Assembly (NCBI RefSeq): GCF_019703515.2
Contig: NC_059351.1
Location: forward strand, 20,242,001 to 20,306,000
Direction: 5' to 3'
DNA: 64,000 bases
DNA from: Myxocyprinus asiaticus
Lineage: Eukaryota; Chordata; Actinopteri; Cypriniformes; Catostomidae
In this document: piece after piece, positions 43,172 to 55,497 of the stretch
Position numbering within the stretch: the first letter of the stretch is position 1
How the letters are laid out: each line of letters begins with the position of its first letter
The notes under the pieces: generated by a model
What the model was told of the DNA's origin: nothing
Databases searched by the model: none
Seen by the model: the letters and a program-made list of their open reading frames with translations, nothing else
Made by a program: the position numbers and the translations under genes

Positions 43172-44111
43172 CTCTCTTCTAACTTCTCTTTTCAGTTATA
43201 GTGAAATAGCTAACTTCCTCTTCTAAGCAGTTTCAGCAGCTGCTCCTACTGTATGCAAAACAACCTTCATCCTGCAGCGCACACCTTGCAACTGAACCCA
43301 GTCTGTGAAGGTAATCTATGGGGTTTAAAGCAGGAACTGAGCCCTTAAAACTGACCAGAGATCAACCTGAGCAAGTCATGCGAGTGTTGATTATGATACA
43401 AAAAAGGACCTTTCACTTGGCTTGAATTGTTAGAATTGGGAAATAGTAGACCACAGCAATTAGAAATGATAATTAGTGGTTATGTTTATGGCCACGATCA
43501 CCTAGAAGAATCGCAGTAACACACACACATTTCTTGTTATGCCTAGTCAGCATAAAATGACCACAATTAATTTATAACTTTCCAAATCCCAAAAAATTAC
43601 ATGCATGACACACACACACACATTTACTACACATTTGCTATTTGTAAGTTTCAGCCATGTAGAGCGTTCCACATCAGTCATTTATGAGGTTCCATCTAAG
43701 TTGGACCAGTTATAGTTACATCTTAAACTATTATTGACAGCATTTTCTAATATGTTTATAATTATTCAGACTGATCACAACATCTATTCGGTGACAGTGA
43801 GTCTAAATTTCTGCTGCTGAAATTCTGTGCTTACCAAAATTTGAATCACTGCTCCAATTGCCGAAGCTAAAATTATTGTCGAGGTGACATATGCACAGGG
43901 TGGCGCCGGAAGCGAGGAGTATCTTTTAGTTGTAAATACAGTCAAAAGGAATATATATTTTGGAATCAACATTTAAACCCCAAAACCACCCCTCCCCTCC
44001 CAATCCCCAACCCCGCCCTGACTCCCAACAAATATCCCAAATATATGTGGTCACATATGAGTAAATATATATACACAAAAAGAAAGCAAACAAACACACA
44101 AACATATATAC

Positions 44112-44117
<6 letters not shown>

Positions 44118-44179
<62 letters not shown>
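44118..44179 (+). repeat. (TA)n microsatellite in LINE tail
   Basis: About 31 TA units. It lies between the truncated RT and the G-rich 3' tail of the L1-type element. Confidence 0.95.
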
Positions 44180-44184
<5 letters not shown>

Positions 44185-44299
44185 TAGTCACACACATTTA
44201 TACTGAGATAACGGTGCACAACTTGCACAAGAAAGGCTTTGCAATGGCAAAATAGGGGCAAGAACTTCCTGTTAAATACAAAACCAGGGAGGGGATCTC

Positions 44300-44720
44300 T
44301 CAGGTGCAAGCAATAAAATTATTCCTGAACTCATATATTTCCAAAATCTTAAAAAGATAATCCCATTCTACCATATCAAATGCCTTTTCGGCATCAAGTG
44401 AGATGGCAGTGACCGGAGTCTGATCATTCGCCACTGACCAAATGATATTGATGAAATGCCTAATGTTATCAGAAGAGCTGCAGCCCTGGATAAACCCCAC
44501 CTGATCTATATGTATAAGAACTTTAATCGATTAGCCAGAATTTTGACAATATTTTAACATCTAGCTGGATCAGGGAAATTGGACGGTAACTCTTACACTC
44601 GCTTGAATCTTTTTCCTTTTTTAAGATCAGACTGATTCGGGCTTGTGTCATGGTTGGCGGAAGCTTTCCATTCTTTAATGATTCCATATAAACTTCTAGC
44701 AAAAGTGGAGTCAGATCCAT
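44300..44720 (-). pseudogene. L1-type reverse transcriptase, N-terminal part
   Basis: MTQARISLILKKEKDSSECK and SYRPISLIQLDVKILSKF are the first RT motifs of the L1 group. After a frame break, FIQGCSSSDNIRHFINII and AISLDAEKAFDMVEWDYLF supply the motif with the first catalytic Asp. The sequence then stops matching at about 44300. Confidence 0.8.
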
Positions 44721-44851
44721 AGCATAAGATCAAAAAATTTCAGCGGCAAAGCCATCTGGCCCTGGAGCCTTGCCTGTAGGCAAGGCCTTAATTACCTCGC
44801 CAAGCTCCTCCAAGTTTATCTCAGAATCAAGATCATTTTTTTGCTCAGCCG

Positions 44852-45404
44852 TCAGTTTAGGAAGTTTAATGGTTCCACAAATTTTCGAATATCCTCATCA
44901 GTGGACGAAGATGTGGAACTATAGAGATCAAGACAGAATTCTTTAAAAGCATTATTAATATCAGTGGCTGAGGTAAATATTTCACCACCAGTAGATTTCA
45001 CTGAGGGAATGGTAGAAAAAGACTCTCTCTGTTTTATATATCTAGCCAGAAGTTTTCCTGCCTTTCCCCCTGACTCAAAGTATGACTTGCCCTGAATAGC
45101 CAAAACTCCACCTTCTGTGACAAAATAGTATTATATCTGTATTTCAATTGGGTCAATTCTCTGAGGACATCAGATGACATTCGGCACTTCAACTCTACCT
45201 CTGCACTTTTAATATTCCTTTCCAACTCCACGAGTTCTCGTGCTTTGGATTTTTTGATGAATGAGGCATACAGTATGATCCGACCCCTAAGAACTGCCTT
45301 AAGTGCCTCCCAAGTCACGTCCACAGAGGATACTGAGGACCAGTTGGTGTCCATATAAACATTGATTTCAGCCTTCAGTTGGAATTCAGGATTTTGCAAA
45401 AGGG
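44852..45404 (-). pseudogene. L1-type ORF2 central linker
   Basis: Frames read LVELERNIKSAEVELKCRMS, LRELTQLKYRYNTILSQKVE, then GKAGKLLARYIKQRESFSTI and NAFKEFCLDLYSS, the helical stretch between endonuclease and RT in fish L1 elements. It ends at the AAGGG duplication next to the solo LTR. Confidence 0.7.
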
Positions 45405-45891
45405 TGTGGCGAAGATGCCGGGGCAGTAGTGTTAAGATCCATGTGCAGTTTAATAAGGCAAATAAATAGTAAAAACAAAGTAACAAAACAAAGAGCAAAA
45501 AACAAAGGCAGGCAAGGGATTGGTACACAGATAGGCAGTCCAGAAAGGCAAACAAAGTAAGTCCGATAGGCAGAGGGGTAATCCAATAAACAGGCAGTAA
45601 ATCCAAAACACTCACAAGAAGGCTGGGGAATTCGGAGAACAGACAGGAGTCAAACTCAGGGTAATCAATGATAGTAATAACGCTCAGAATTGTAGACTAG
45701 GCAAACAAGACTTCACGTTGAATGCGTGGAAACTGGGAACTTAAATAGACAGGGTTAAATGTGATACAGGTGGAGGAGTAATCAGTCTGACTGGAGGATT
45801 ATGGGAAATGTAGATCGTGAAATGTTAAAACTCAGGTGATGGCGACCTCTGGCAGCGTTCGGGGGAGATGGCAGGCGCTGCAGGTGTAACA
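45405..45891 (-). mobile_element. Solo LTR, 487 bp, inside L1-type ORF2
   Basis: Plus-strand ends are TGTGGCGAAG and AGGTGTAACA (TG...CA on both strands). AAGGG flanks it at 45400-45404 and 45892-45896, a perfect 5-bp target duplication inside the ORF2 text. On the minus strand a TATA-like TCTATTTAAGTTCC lies near 45745 and ATTAAACTGCACATGG near the 3' end, giving minus orientation. A related, shorter piece is at 59362-59692. Confidence 0.88.
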
Positions 45892-45899
45892 AAGGGATA

Positions 45900-46680
45900 C
45901 ATTAAAGCACCAACTATATGATTTCTTTTTCTCCAAATGTGGCAACACCTTTAAACTCACCAGGGCGTGATCTGAGACAAATATGTTTCCAATTGAGCAA
46001 TCCACAACAGATGAATTGAGGGACTTAGATATAATAAAAAAAATCAATTCTAGAATAAATCTTATGGACTGATGAGAAAAATGTATAGTTCCTACCAGAT
46101 GGGTTCAAAAGTCACCAAATATCTGTAAGACCAAGATTTTTACACATCCTGTGAAGCGTCAATGTTGCTTTAGGGGACTTACACAATTTTGCTTCACTAT
46201 GATCAAGTACAGAGTCCATCAAAAGATTAAAGTCTCCTACCAATTTTATATCATGAGGGGTGCCAACAGCTTGCAACATCCCTTCAAGATCTATAAAAAA
46301 GCCCTTATCATCAGCGATAGGTGCGTAAATATTAGCCAAAATCAACATTTGCCCCTGAATTTCAGCTAAAACAATAATGACTCTTCCTAATTTATCTTTA
46401 ATCTGTTTGAGACATTTGAATTGTAGATGTTTACTTATCAATGTAATGACTCCCCTGCTCTTACTTGAGCCAGCACTAAAGAAATGTCCACTCCATATCT
46501 TCCCAAATTTTTCAGCTTCCTGCAGGGAAAGATGCATTTCCTGAAGAAACACTATATCAAATTACTTAGGTTTAATAAAAGAAATAAACTTCCTTCTTTT
46601 TATGGGGTGCTCCAACCATTCACATTCTCATTGGAGAGAGACAATCCACTCATATTAACATTTGACATTTTGACATGTGA
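45900..46680 (-). pseudogene. L1-type APE endonuclease
   Basis: It starts near NVNGLEHPIKRRKFISFIKP, then FLQEMHLSLQEAEKFGKIW with the catalytic Glu in LQE, RVIIVLAEIQGQMLILANIY, and HDIKLVGDFNLLMDSVLDHS with GDFN. After a stop at about 46110 it continues YTFFSSVHKIYSRIDFFL and NIFVSDHALVSLKV, giving the RID and SDH motifs. The motif set is complete but the frame is broken at least twice. Confidence 0.82.
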
Positions 46681-46862
46681 GAAAAAGTAGATTGTGTGTC
46701 AAAAATAAAATTATAAAGACCACATTCCAACATTGGTGCAACAATCAACCTCCGAACATAAAAAAAAAAAACATAAAAAAGAAAAAATGTGTGCATTAAC
46801 CCCGCGCACGACGGCGCCAAACGGCATCAATCCCTCTAAACTCAAACAGTCCATGTACGCCT

Positions 46863-47613
46863 ACGAGAGTCCCTGCGACAACTTTGCAGATGGATTGTGA
46901 TACAGAATTACACAACAGAAAATAATCTATAAAACAAACTCCAGCCAATAGGCAGAATAAGCACAAAGAATGTGTAGATTCATCCACATAATTGTGCCAA
47001 ATGTGTGTTCCTCCACAAAACAAGCTCCAGCCGCTAGCAGAACCAGCAAAAAAAAAATAAAACGTACAGTTTCCTCTGGCAGTCGAATTAATGTTTAGTG
47101 AGCCAGCCCATTCGGCTGTTACATGAGTGTAACAAATGCCCTAATCACTTTAATGATTTGCAAGAAATATTCCACAAAACAAACTCCATCCAAGAGGAGG
47201 CATAAACTCAAAGAATGTGCAGATTCATCCACAAACTGTCCCGAAGGAGTGTTATTCCACAAAACAAACTCCAGCTGCAAGGTGGAACCAACACAAAAAG
47301 AAACAAAGAAGGCACTCAGTTCCTCGGACAGTCAAGTAAATGTTCAGTGAGTCAGGACCACTCGGCTGTTACATGAGTGGAACAAATGCCCTAATCAATC
47401 CAATGTTTTCAAGAAATATTCCACAAAACAGACTCCATCCAATAGGAGGCATAAGCACAAAGAACATACAGATTCATCCACAAACTGTCCCAAAGGAGTG
47501 TTATTCCACAAAACAAACTCCAGCCGCTAGGCGGAACCAGCACAAAAAGAAACAAAGAAGGTGCTCAGTTTCCTCAGACAGTCAAGTGAATGTTCAGTGA
47601 GTCAGATCCACTT
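46863..47613 (-). repeat. Three 250-bp tandem units between L1 ORF1 and ORF2
   Basis: The anchor GGCTGTTACATGAGTG ends units at about 47113 and 47363, and the degraded CTTGGCTGCA ends one at 47613. Each unit holds two ATTCCACAAAACAAACTCCA-type words separated by TGTGCAGATTCATCCACA. The two right-hand units are very similar, the leftmost more diverged. They lie in the spacer that follows ORF1 on the coding strand. Confidence 0.8.
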
Positions 47614-47762
47614 GGCTGCATCGAGAGCATCACACACTGACTTACTCATTCCATTGACTTTATAAAGGACATTGCTTGTTGTGGGCATGTAAATATTTTG
47701 TGGCCATCCTTAGTATCTATTCTCAACTTGGCTGGGAACATCAGTGCAAAAGCGACCTTCCG

Positions 47763-48444
47763 TTAATGTAAGAGTTTCTTGCATTCCTTGAATCGATCAC
47801 GTTTCTCTCTTGTTGAAATCGCAAAGTCTGGGAACAAGAAAATGCTATGGTTCTTCCAAGAAAGACTTCCTTTACTCCTCGCCTCGTTTAACACAAGATC
47901 TTTAATGGATGATCTCAGAAATTTGGCCAGAATTGATCGGGGCCTGTCTCCCTCCACGGATCTCTGAGTTGGGACTCTGTGAGCTCGCTCAATTTCCAGC
48001 TTATGGTCGAGCAGACTCGGGAAGAGCTCTTCTAGGAATTTCACCATATCTCTGCCTTCTTCGTCTTCAGGAATTCCAACAATTTGGACATTGTTTCAAG
48101 GTCTTCCAACTTTTCCCAAACGTGCTCCATGTCCATCTTGGTCGCTAGCGGGTTAGCAGCTAATTCCCTCTCTGCTGACTCAAGATAATCGATCCATTTC
48201 TCAACATCTGCCACTCTTGAAACAACTCAGTGAATTTCGTCTCCATGGCAGTGATCGATCGACGTATTACAGCAAGATCCTCCAAGTCAGCAACGACCTT
48301 CGTCAGCATTGCCATCATGTTCGACATTTTACGCTGAATTTCTTCCACCGCACCGGCCAAATTGAGTCCCGGGCTCTTGGCCAGTTGCTTTGGGCCCTCA
48401 GCTTGAGCCCGAGGATTTTTAATTCTTTGACATATTGTCTTCAT
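47763..48444 (-). pseudogene. L1-type ORF1 protein
   Basis: The first part reads MKTICQRIKNPRAQAEGPKQ and an amphipathic stretch with MSNMMAMLTKVVADLEDLAV and MFxELFQE-like heptads, consistent with the coiled coil of L1 ORF1. After a frame break, NVQIVGIPEDEEGRDMVKFL and LEIERAHRVPTQRS, then RSILAKFLRSSIKDLVLNEA match the RNA-recognition and C-terminal regions of ORF1p. The gene ends near KKLLH at 47763. Confidence 0.8.
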
Positions 48445-50712
48445 AGAACAGTTATGGAACAGAGCATATCGAATCCCACCGGTTTATGACAAAAAAAGCA
48501 TTAAAACCAGCAAAGTGCGCAGAGCTCGCCGTTCACACCTCCGAATCTTGCATAGCACCACGCGACTCCGGAATGTATATTTTATTAACTATATGCCCCT
48601 AACCCAAACTCTACCAACCCTAAACCTAACCGTCAGTGAAGTAAAAACATAATTTTAGAGTGAAAATGCAACCTCTGAATCGTGCTCGCCATTTTTTATG
48701 TTAATGCGAATACTTCCTGGATTCCGTGAAATCAGAACTCATATATCAGAGATTGTGCACGCAATGCGCTATCAGCAGCACCACAGGAAAAGGTCATCAT
48801 GTGTGAATTTAAGCAAAATGTCTATTGGTTAATGCCGCTTGACAATAATTCAGCAGTATGGTGTAGATTTCAGGGTATATGAACATTAGGAAAGCAGGAT
48901 GTCGATTTCCTCTGTGATCATGTTGAATTGTTATGCATGCCATTTTATGACCTCAAATTAATTTTATTTGTCCTTTATTTAATCAGGAAATAAAACTCAC
49001 TGAGATTAAGAATCTCTTTTACAGAAGTGTCCTGGCCAAGATTTCTGTCATTAATTGAGAGAATACATTTAATATTTTAAAATTTAAAAAATAATTTTTC
49101 ACACAGCAGGACTATTGATGATCTTATATTTAAACCATTTACAAGGTGACTAATAACAGCTGCTCTACTCAAATATAATTTTTTAACAATTTTAAACTAA
49201 AATCTTCATGTTGATGCTTTCAATGTAATCCATGGTTTATTAACATGGTTCTTCAAAGAAAAATAAAAGTGAAACTATGAAACCATGTCCAGGGGAGAAA
49301 AAAAAAAATGGTAGTACCATGGTTGGTGGTGCTTTTTTTGCTAGTACTGTACTGTCATTCAGTCTTTTTTTTCAATAATGTGAGTGAACAGGATTTTACA
49401 GGGAAATGCAATGATGTGGTATGATTAAAACAACTTATAATTAAATATAAGATAAACACATAAAGATGTCTTTGACAGTACAAAATATATGCAAAGTAGT
49501 CTTAGCCTACAGACTTTCTACAGCAGTGGGAGCCAAATTAAAGAAATTTTTAGTTTTGCCTCAATGAGTCACTTTACTGTAAAATTTTGATTCAGTATAG
49601 AAATTTAAACATCTCCTTAAAATGTTTAAATGCTCATGTAGGGTGCATAAAGAATATGATATCATTATCAACATTTGGAAAAGCAGCACCTCTCTATTCA
49701 CCTACACTCCAAATTAGAAAGTTAGAAAGTCATAGCTCATAAATGATGAACTAATGTCTTACTCATTTGAGCAATCCCCCATTATAATGCCCACAGGACA
49801 AATTATGAGTTTATGAAAAAATTGAGCACTGGAAAATATCAAATGCACCCTGTAATCTGGATCATATCAGAGAAGAGTTTTGGTTTTACGCAAGATTATA
49901 GATTTCATCTGCCTCTGAATTACAGACCCACAGCTGAGGAGGAACAAGAACCAACTGGGTCTATTGTGCCATCTATGGACATTTTATAGAACAACAGTCC
50001 CTCTTTACTTTGACCAGCACTTTAATATGTAGACATAAAAAAATCACTGTGGCAGTACCATGGCTGCAATGGTACTATAGTTTATTAGTTTGATTACCAT
50101 GTTTGTATACCATGGTGTTTACATGGTCCTACAATGTATCTCAAAGAATACCATGATACTACCATAATGGTCCAAAATTAACCAAATATAATAGAACCAT
50201 ATCATAGATTGTGAGCAATTTTACACTCAGAAGCTTAAATGGATGCAATTTGTTCACTTTCACTGAAAACAGAGGGTTGTAAAATCTATCAGGAAAAACA
50301 TGCAATAATTACTGCTGTATTTTGACATCAAATTATAAGAGCAGAAACTTTCAAATAGTCCCACTGTATTCAGCATATCTTTGTGAATCAGTCTACAAGC
50401 CTGCAGCTGATTAGTTGTTTAAGCTGCTGGTAACGGCACATGAGTCACACGATGCTATTAGTTCCTCTACACCTCATCTGCTGTACAAAATATAGAACCA
50501 TACAGAACGACATGGGTAATCTGAGAGCGTATGTGTGTGTGGGGTCATTTATACTGTACATATACATAAAATGTTGCAATGTTACAATTAATGAAATTTC
50601 TGATATTATGCTGCCCTTCAAAACAGTAGAACAATTAAAGAGATTGTAAAAACAAGTTCAAGTTATTACAATCTATCTTTTGAAAGTAAAATACTGTAAT
50701 TGTTCCCTAAAT

Positions 50713-50714
<2 letters not shown>

Positions 50715-50745
<31 letters not shown>

Positions 50746-50747
50746 AA
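50715..50747 (+). repeat. (GAAA)n microsatellite
   Basis: About eight GAAA units. Confidence 0.9.
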
Positions 50748-50887
50748 AATAAAGATAAAGAAAGAAAAGCATACACAATCTCAGTACAGTTGGTTAAACA
50801 CAGGGGAGTTAATTAATGACTCTCTTGGCATTCAATCGTCTTTTTGTTTATTACTTACCATTTACTGTTTCCATTAAACAACAAGAA

Positions 50888-50937
<50 letters not shown>

Positions 50938-50939
50938 GT
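50888..50939 (+). repeat. (TG)n microsatellite
   Basis: TG run with one TTTG interruption near 50899 and a CG near 50933. Confidence 0.95.
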
Positions 50940-51169
50940 AACGGGGTAGAGGAATGGCTTTTTGTTTAATTGGTTGGGGAATTTTCATCACAAAGCTCAA
51001 GGATGGTTCTGACCATTCGGCTTATGTTTGCAGAACTGCTGTAGCACTAAACTCATAAACACTAAACTGAAACACCACACAACAAACAAAGTAATACGTT
51101 TTGCGCTGGAGATACTTTATGATTTTATCTCCATTTAAAAGATTAAAAAAACAAAATAGTGGACAGAGT

Positions 51170-51245
51170 TGCAGCAACAGATTAAATTGCAGTCTAGGAG
51201 AAACAACTGAGGTATTACAGACAGTAAAGAGATCTGATTTTTTTT
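51170..51245 (+). repeat. Dispersed repeat family A, copy 5 (fragment)
   Basis: AAATTGCAGTCTAGGAGAAA and AGTAAAGAGATCTGATTTTT match the right part of copies 1 and 2. Confidence 0.5.
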
Positions 51246-51933
51246 TTCGTCATATAGCAAGCAGTTGGAGAGGGCTTTTACTATCTAACAGCCAGTCAAA
51301 CAGGGTTCCCGTTGAGTTGTGGTGGCAAGCAGAATAGATTCAAGCTGTGGTTTGATGAGACGATCTGGTTTGGTGTCAAACTCAAACTACAGAATTGTTC
51401 AAACCTCAAACTGTTCCACACTTCTCATTTCACTTCAACATTTTTTAGCGTTTGTCAAATACACACACAAAACCACAAATTTAGAGACCATACTGATCCT
51501 CTTTCTGTCCTGTCAGGGTCAGAGGCCACAATAAAAGAGGAACTTTGATGCCAGACACTAAAGACATTATGCAAATACAATACACTGAGCAGTGTGGACA
51601 TCCCTGCTGAGAAGATAAAGCATAGCTGGTTGTCAACAATAACACGTTCTTGGTCAACCTGCCTCACCAGAAAGATCATGCTGATCTATTAACTTCAAAG
51701 TTTTGCTTGTAACTGGCATAGCTATGCTCGTCCACCAGCTAAACCAGCACCAAACCAGCACTCAAAAGCAGAAACCAGCTGTTGCTGGTTAGTATCATTA
51801 TAGTATTATTATAAGTATTATTATCATTATCAACATGAAAGGCGATGGTGACCAGTGGCTGTCCTGCTTAAAAAAAAAAAAGCAACAGAAAAAAAATTAT
51901 AAAGAAGTCCATATGACTTGAGCACTATATATA
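51246..51933. other. Non-coding stretch
   Basis: CCAGCTAAACCAGCACCAAA and ACCAGCTGTTGCTGGTTAGT near 51740-51790 are a small palindromic repeat. The rest is unassigned. The short frames at 51312-51548 show no domain. Confidence 0.4.
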
Positions 51934-52389
51934 TTTTTTTTCTTCTTCTTTTTTTTTTCTCCCCTTTTCTCCCCAATCTGGAATGCCCAATTCCTAATGC
52001 GCTCTAGGTCCTCGTGGTGGTGTAGTGACTTGCCTCAATCCGGGTTGCAGAGGATGAATCTCAGTTGCCTCCGCATCTGAGACCATCAATCCACGCATTT
52101 TATCACGTGGCTTGTTAAGCGCGTTACCGCGGAGACAAAGTACATGTTGAGGCTTCACGCTATTCTCCACAACATCCACGCACAACTCACCATGTGCCCC
52201 ACCGAGAGCGAGAACCACATTATAGTGACCACGAGGAGGTTACCCCATGTGACTCTACCCTCCCTAGCAACCAGGCCAATTTGGCTGCCAAGGAGACCTG
52301 GCTGGAGTCTCTCAGCACACCCTGGATTCAAACTTACGACTCCAGGGGTGATAGTCAGTGTCTTTACTCACTGAGCTACCCGGGCCCCC
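51934..52389 (-). mobile_element. tRNA-derived SINE, copy 2
   Basis: Same family as 37815-38245, read on the minus strand: GGGGCCCGGGTAGCTCAGTG head, B-box-like AGTTTGAATCC, body TTGGCCTGGTTGCTAGGGAG, tail GGGGAGAAAAGGGGAGAAAA. Flanks ACTTGAGCACT (51916-51926) and ACTTGAGTGCT (52390-52400) form an 11-bp target duplication with two changes. Confidence 0.85.
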
Positions 52390-52400
52390 ACTTGAGTGCT

Positions 52401-54082
52401 CAATCAATCAGTCTGCCATCAATCTGGTCTCACTGAATCATGTTACCATACATACATTTTTGCAAAATTATTTTTACGTGGTTTGTTGTACTTATCACCA
52501 AGGTGCGATTTGCCGGGGGGATGGGGGATTTCCCTCCCTCTGCTTTTGATATCCCCCCATTTTTGAAGGCTTATTTGTATGTGATATTTTCTTATAGTGA
52601 AAGGTATGAGAAACTCTATTATTTAAATTTTGAGCATTTAAATTGTATATTAAAGAACTTTATTTTGATGAGAAATTATAATGTGCATTTTGCACAAGCA
52701 TTTTCCAAAAAATAAAAATATTTCTACCATACTTTGTCATTTAAGCAGTGGCAATTTCTCAGGGCCAGCAAAGCCTTCTCTGCTGGCGTAACATGCCTAA
52801 TAAATAAATATTCATCCTTTCATTCTCATTGACCTTTTTGCCTATGTATTTTCAATCGCTTTCCACTCCTACTTCATCTACAAATGAATAGCAAAAACAA
52901 AATGTTTATCCAATCAGAATTTATTCCTCGATGCTTACAAGCAAAGTGTGACAACTCTTTCACAAATTGCATGCCCGAAGCCAAGCGCTTTAGCCGAAGC
53001 AGCGTGTGAGTCTGAGCTCCACCCCATCAGGCTGCAGTGAATTGGCATCTAAAGTCAGACTGTCAGATTCATCAGCCAATCAGATTGATTTATTTGTTCT
53101 TGGTGGGCGTGGTCTTTAGGATATGTCCCAGTCCAGGCCTTCTAGCTGGCCTTGAGTGACGCAATCACGCTTTAAGTGATGTATGTAATTTGAAAGCGAA
53201 GAGTGCAAGATCTTGTTGACGAGTTGGCTGTCATCCTTATAATTTAAAAACCTGAGATGTTCTGCATGATCATGCGATTGATAAATTAAACAGGAAAGGA
53301 GGACTGATTTTCACTTCAAGAAAACTGGTAAGTGCGTTTTGCATTGTTATAGCAACATCAGGAGTTTTCTAAGTGTAAATTAGGCTGCTTGAGCATTCAG
53401 TGTCGGATCAAGTTTTGAAAAGTAACCGTGTACCCTGACGGAACAAAATTTTATCAGAGAGCTTTTTCTTGGTATTAGACCTCCTTGGTTCTGGCTTTCG
53501 TGTGTGTATGTGTTTTTAAAATGTCAATTGGTATTATTAGTTGACTGCCACGTAATGTATGATATATGGCTTACGGTGTCCTATTCATTGTGAAACTGTG
53601 TTTTCTTAATGGCATGAATCGCACTGAAGGCATAGACTTAAAATGCACGGGCCGTGGCTGCATTTAAGTGTTATCCTATTGAATTGAGATAATATCAAAT
53701 CGTGAACCTCATATCTTATATTGAACGAATTGTGAGATAACTATATCATCTTATCCCTAGTTAACATTATACATTTTATTGCCCTTCCTGAAAATACGTT
53801 CCAAAATGAGAGGCTGCAATGTATGTAACGGAGCACATTTGAATGTTCACACGCGCAGCTCACCACAAGACAGCATCGCTCTATAGAACACTTGCTAATT
53901 TATACATGTAACCATGGCTGTGCAGTAGCTCAACTGATAGAACGTTGTACTTGTGATGCAAAGGACTGTGGTATGAGTCCTGATGAGCACGCAAGTTGAC
54001 ACGTGAGCTGAAAGTGTCATAGAACCACCACAAAATGATGTGGTTTCTTCAGCAATTGTGTGTTTTTACCTCACATTTGCTT
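52401..54082. other. Non-coding stretch, possibly an eroded DNA transposon
   Basis: From 52745 the text GCAGTGGCAATTTCTCAGGGCCAGC, CTTCTCTGCTGG and later AATCAGATTGATTTATTTG, CTTGGTGGGCGTGGTC resembles the 5' part of a larger fish repeat, and a good donor-like CTGGTAAGT lies near 53328. No matching right end or transposase was found. A tRNA-like SINE head is at 53931-54000. Confidence 0.35.
53931..54000 (+). repeat. Decayed tRNA-like SINE head
   Basis: GTGCAGTAGCTCAACTGATAG is A-box-like and TGGTATGAGTCCTGATGAGC B-box-like with the usual spacing. It lacks a 3' CCA, and the anticodon arm is not convincing, so this is a SINE fragment and not a tRNA gene. Confidence 0.5.
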
Positions 54083-54349
54083 TTTATGACTTTGGTTGGG
54101 AACCGAGAACAGGTTCTTGTTCAAAACAGGTTCTATTCTTTTAAAAATACCGGAATCGTGTGATCTTCCTGACTTTCGGTTCCGTTAACGGTTGTCCTGC
54201 ATGTAATTTTCTGCCGATGTGGCTGGAACACCTTCCTGAAATACTCCGACAGTGTTTCCAGCAGCACATTTCTGCAGCAGCGCTGCCCTCTACTGACTCT
54301 ACAGCGTAAAACACAAAGTTCTGCCAGTGTATTTAATTCCCGATTGAAC

Positions 54350-54545
54350 GAGTCTCGAACCGGCTCTTTTGAATTTACATAGCGAAGCATATGTGCTTCC
54401 GGTATAGTTCGATTCCCAAAATAATTATTCAAAGGAGCCAGTTCTTTTGAATCTACAGCGCAAAACATATGGCGCTTCTGGTATAGTCGATTCCCAAAAC
54501 AATCATTCTAATGTGATGGTTCTTTTGAATTTACAGCGTGAAACA
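54350..54545 (+). repeat. Minisatellite inside the hAT-type element
   Basis: Units of about 80-90 bases, each with GGTTCTTTTGAATTTACAGCG-like text, AAACATATG, CTTCTGGTATAG and CGATTCCCAAAA, occur about two and a half times. They probably arose by slippage in the element body. Confidence 0.6.
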
Positions 54546-54547
54546 TA

Positions 54548-55173
54548 GGCTGTGTCTCGTCTGGAAGGCTGCATGCTAGATAGGACGCGTCCTTTGAAGG
54601 CTGCAGTATACTGAGTGTCCTCCTTTAAACAAATCTTGTTTAAACGAGATGACCTTTGTAGGACAAACGGAAACGTTATGTAACGTGGTTGTTATGACAG
54701 CACGCCACTCTTTAACAAGCGCGAGCGCTTTGAGTGAGAAGGGAACAAAGTCCCTCTGAAAAGGAATGTATGAGGTACATTTTAGGAGAGTTAAAAGAAA
54801 ATAGATTTTACAGTTGTACTTTTAGTCTAATACTTTATTTTAATTATATATTAATATAATTATACATATTATATACTCTGCACCCATCTACTGAGGTACT
54901 TCAACTTGAGAATTAACATTTCTTGCGTTTGAACATCAAATTTACGGGCAAATTGGCGTCATTTTTTTTAGACAATTCCGTTGAAGCAAAGAACTGTGGG
55001 TTGTGAGTGCCCATGAAGGATACACCTCATGCATCCTCCGAATTCCCGTGAAAGAAGGTCGCATTCGAAGGCTGCATTCTAAGTGTCCTACGCACTTTTC
55101 TGAAACGAGACTGACGTATGCGGCCGGGAAAAGCGACCTCTGGAGGGCGCATCCTTCCAAATGAGACACAGCC
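54548..55173. mobile_element. MITE with GGCTGTGTCTC termini, 626 bp
   Basis: GGCTGTGTCTCGTCTGGAAG at the left and, on the minus strand, GGCTGTGTCTCATTTGGAAG at the right form inverted repeats. ATA on both sides (54545-54547 and 55174-55176) is a possible 3-bp target duplication, which suggests a PIF/Harbinger-type mechanism. The 120-codon minus frame at 54942-55304 crosses its end and is not a transposase. Confidence 0.75.
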
Positions 55174-55497
55174 ATACAGTGCTTAAAGTATAGTCCGGTA
55201 AGTAATCTTATACTGATGTGCAAGTTATGAATGTCCAACTCGAAATTAAATAAGAACTGTTGAAGTCTCACAAGCCTGAAGTAAAACATTAGGCTACAAA
55301 ACACAGTCTTAACTGTCTCTGGAACTGTTACTGTTTATTTAATTATGACCTGTGTCTCTATTAAATCAAGCAAGGGAGTTACTGACTTGTTGTTCATATG
55401 ACAATGTATAATTAAAGATACACGAGTTTTGTTGTAATAAGTGATTTTATAAAATAATAAATGAATTAATGAAATATACCATCATATTTCTTGTTGG

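Larger units (their letters stand above)
40816..43929. other. Non-coding stretch with MITE and ACCATGG-type repeat
   Basis: Besides the MITE at 41274-41617, 42390-42605 is built from AACCATAGTTTTACTA, CATAGTAAT, AACCATGGTT and GTTACTATA words, a palindromic repeat type also seen at 50045-50205 and 62745-62815. A (CT)n tract lies at 43138-43163. 43196-43310 follows a TTTTCAG and precedes a GTAATC but has stops in every frame. No gene. Confidence 0.45.
43930..48555 (-). mobile_element. Degenerate L1-type LINE
   Basis: Read on the minus strand it carries ORF1 (48444-47763), a spacer with tandem repeats, an APE-type endonuclease (46680-45900), a central linker and the start of RT (44720-44310). 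After the first palm motif the sequence jumps to 3'-UTR-like text with a (TA)n tract and a GT/G-rich tail ending near 43930. Most of RT, including its second catalytic box, is gone. A solo LTR interrupts ORF2 at 45405-45891. Confidence 0.82.
48556..51169. other. Non-coding stretch with small repeats
   Basis: 48560-48700 holds CCCCTAACCCAAACTCTACC-like text, possibly another repeat. 50045-50205 is rich in ACCATGG and TACCATAATGG words, as at 42390. (GAAA)n lies at 50715-50747 and (TG)n at 50888-50939. No coding sequence was recognised. Confidence 0.45.

Noticed and set aside
43196..43310. Possible exon between TTTTCAG and GTAATC
   Set aside because: Stops in all three plus frames within a few codons.
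43926..44309. 127-codon minus frame with YIYIYI
   Set aside because: Translation of the (TA)n tract in the LINE 3' region joined to untranslated text.
53931..54000. tRNA gene candidate
   Set aside because: A and B boxes are recognisable, but acceptor and anticodon stems do not pair convincingly. It is better explained as the head of a decayed SINE.
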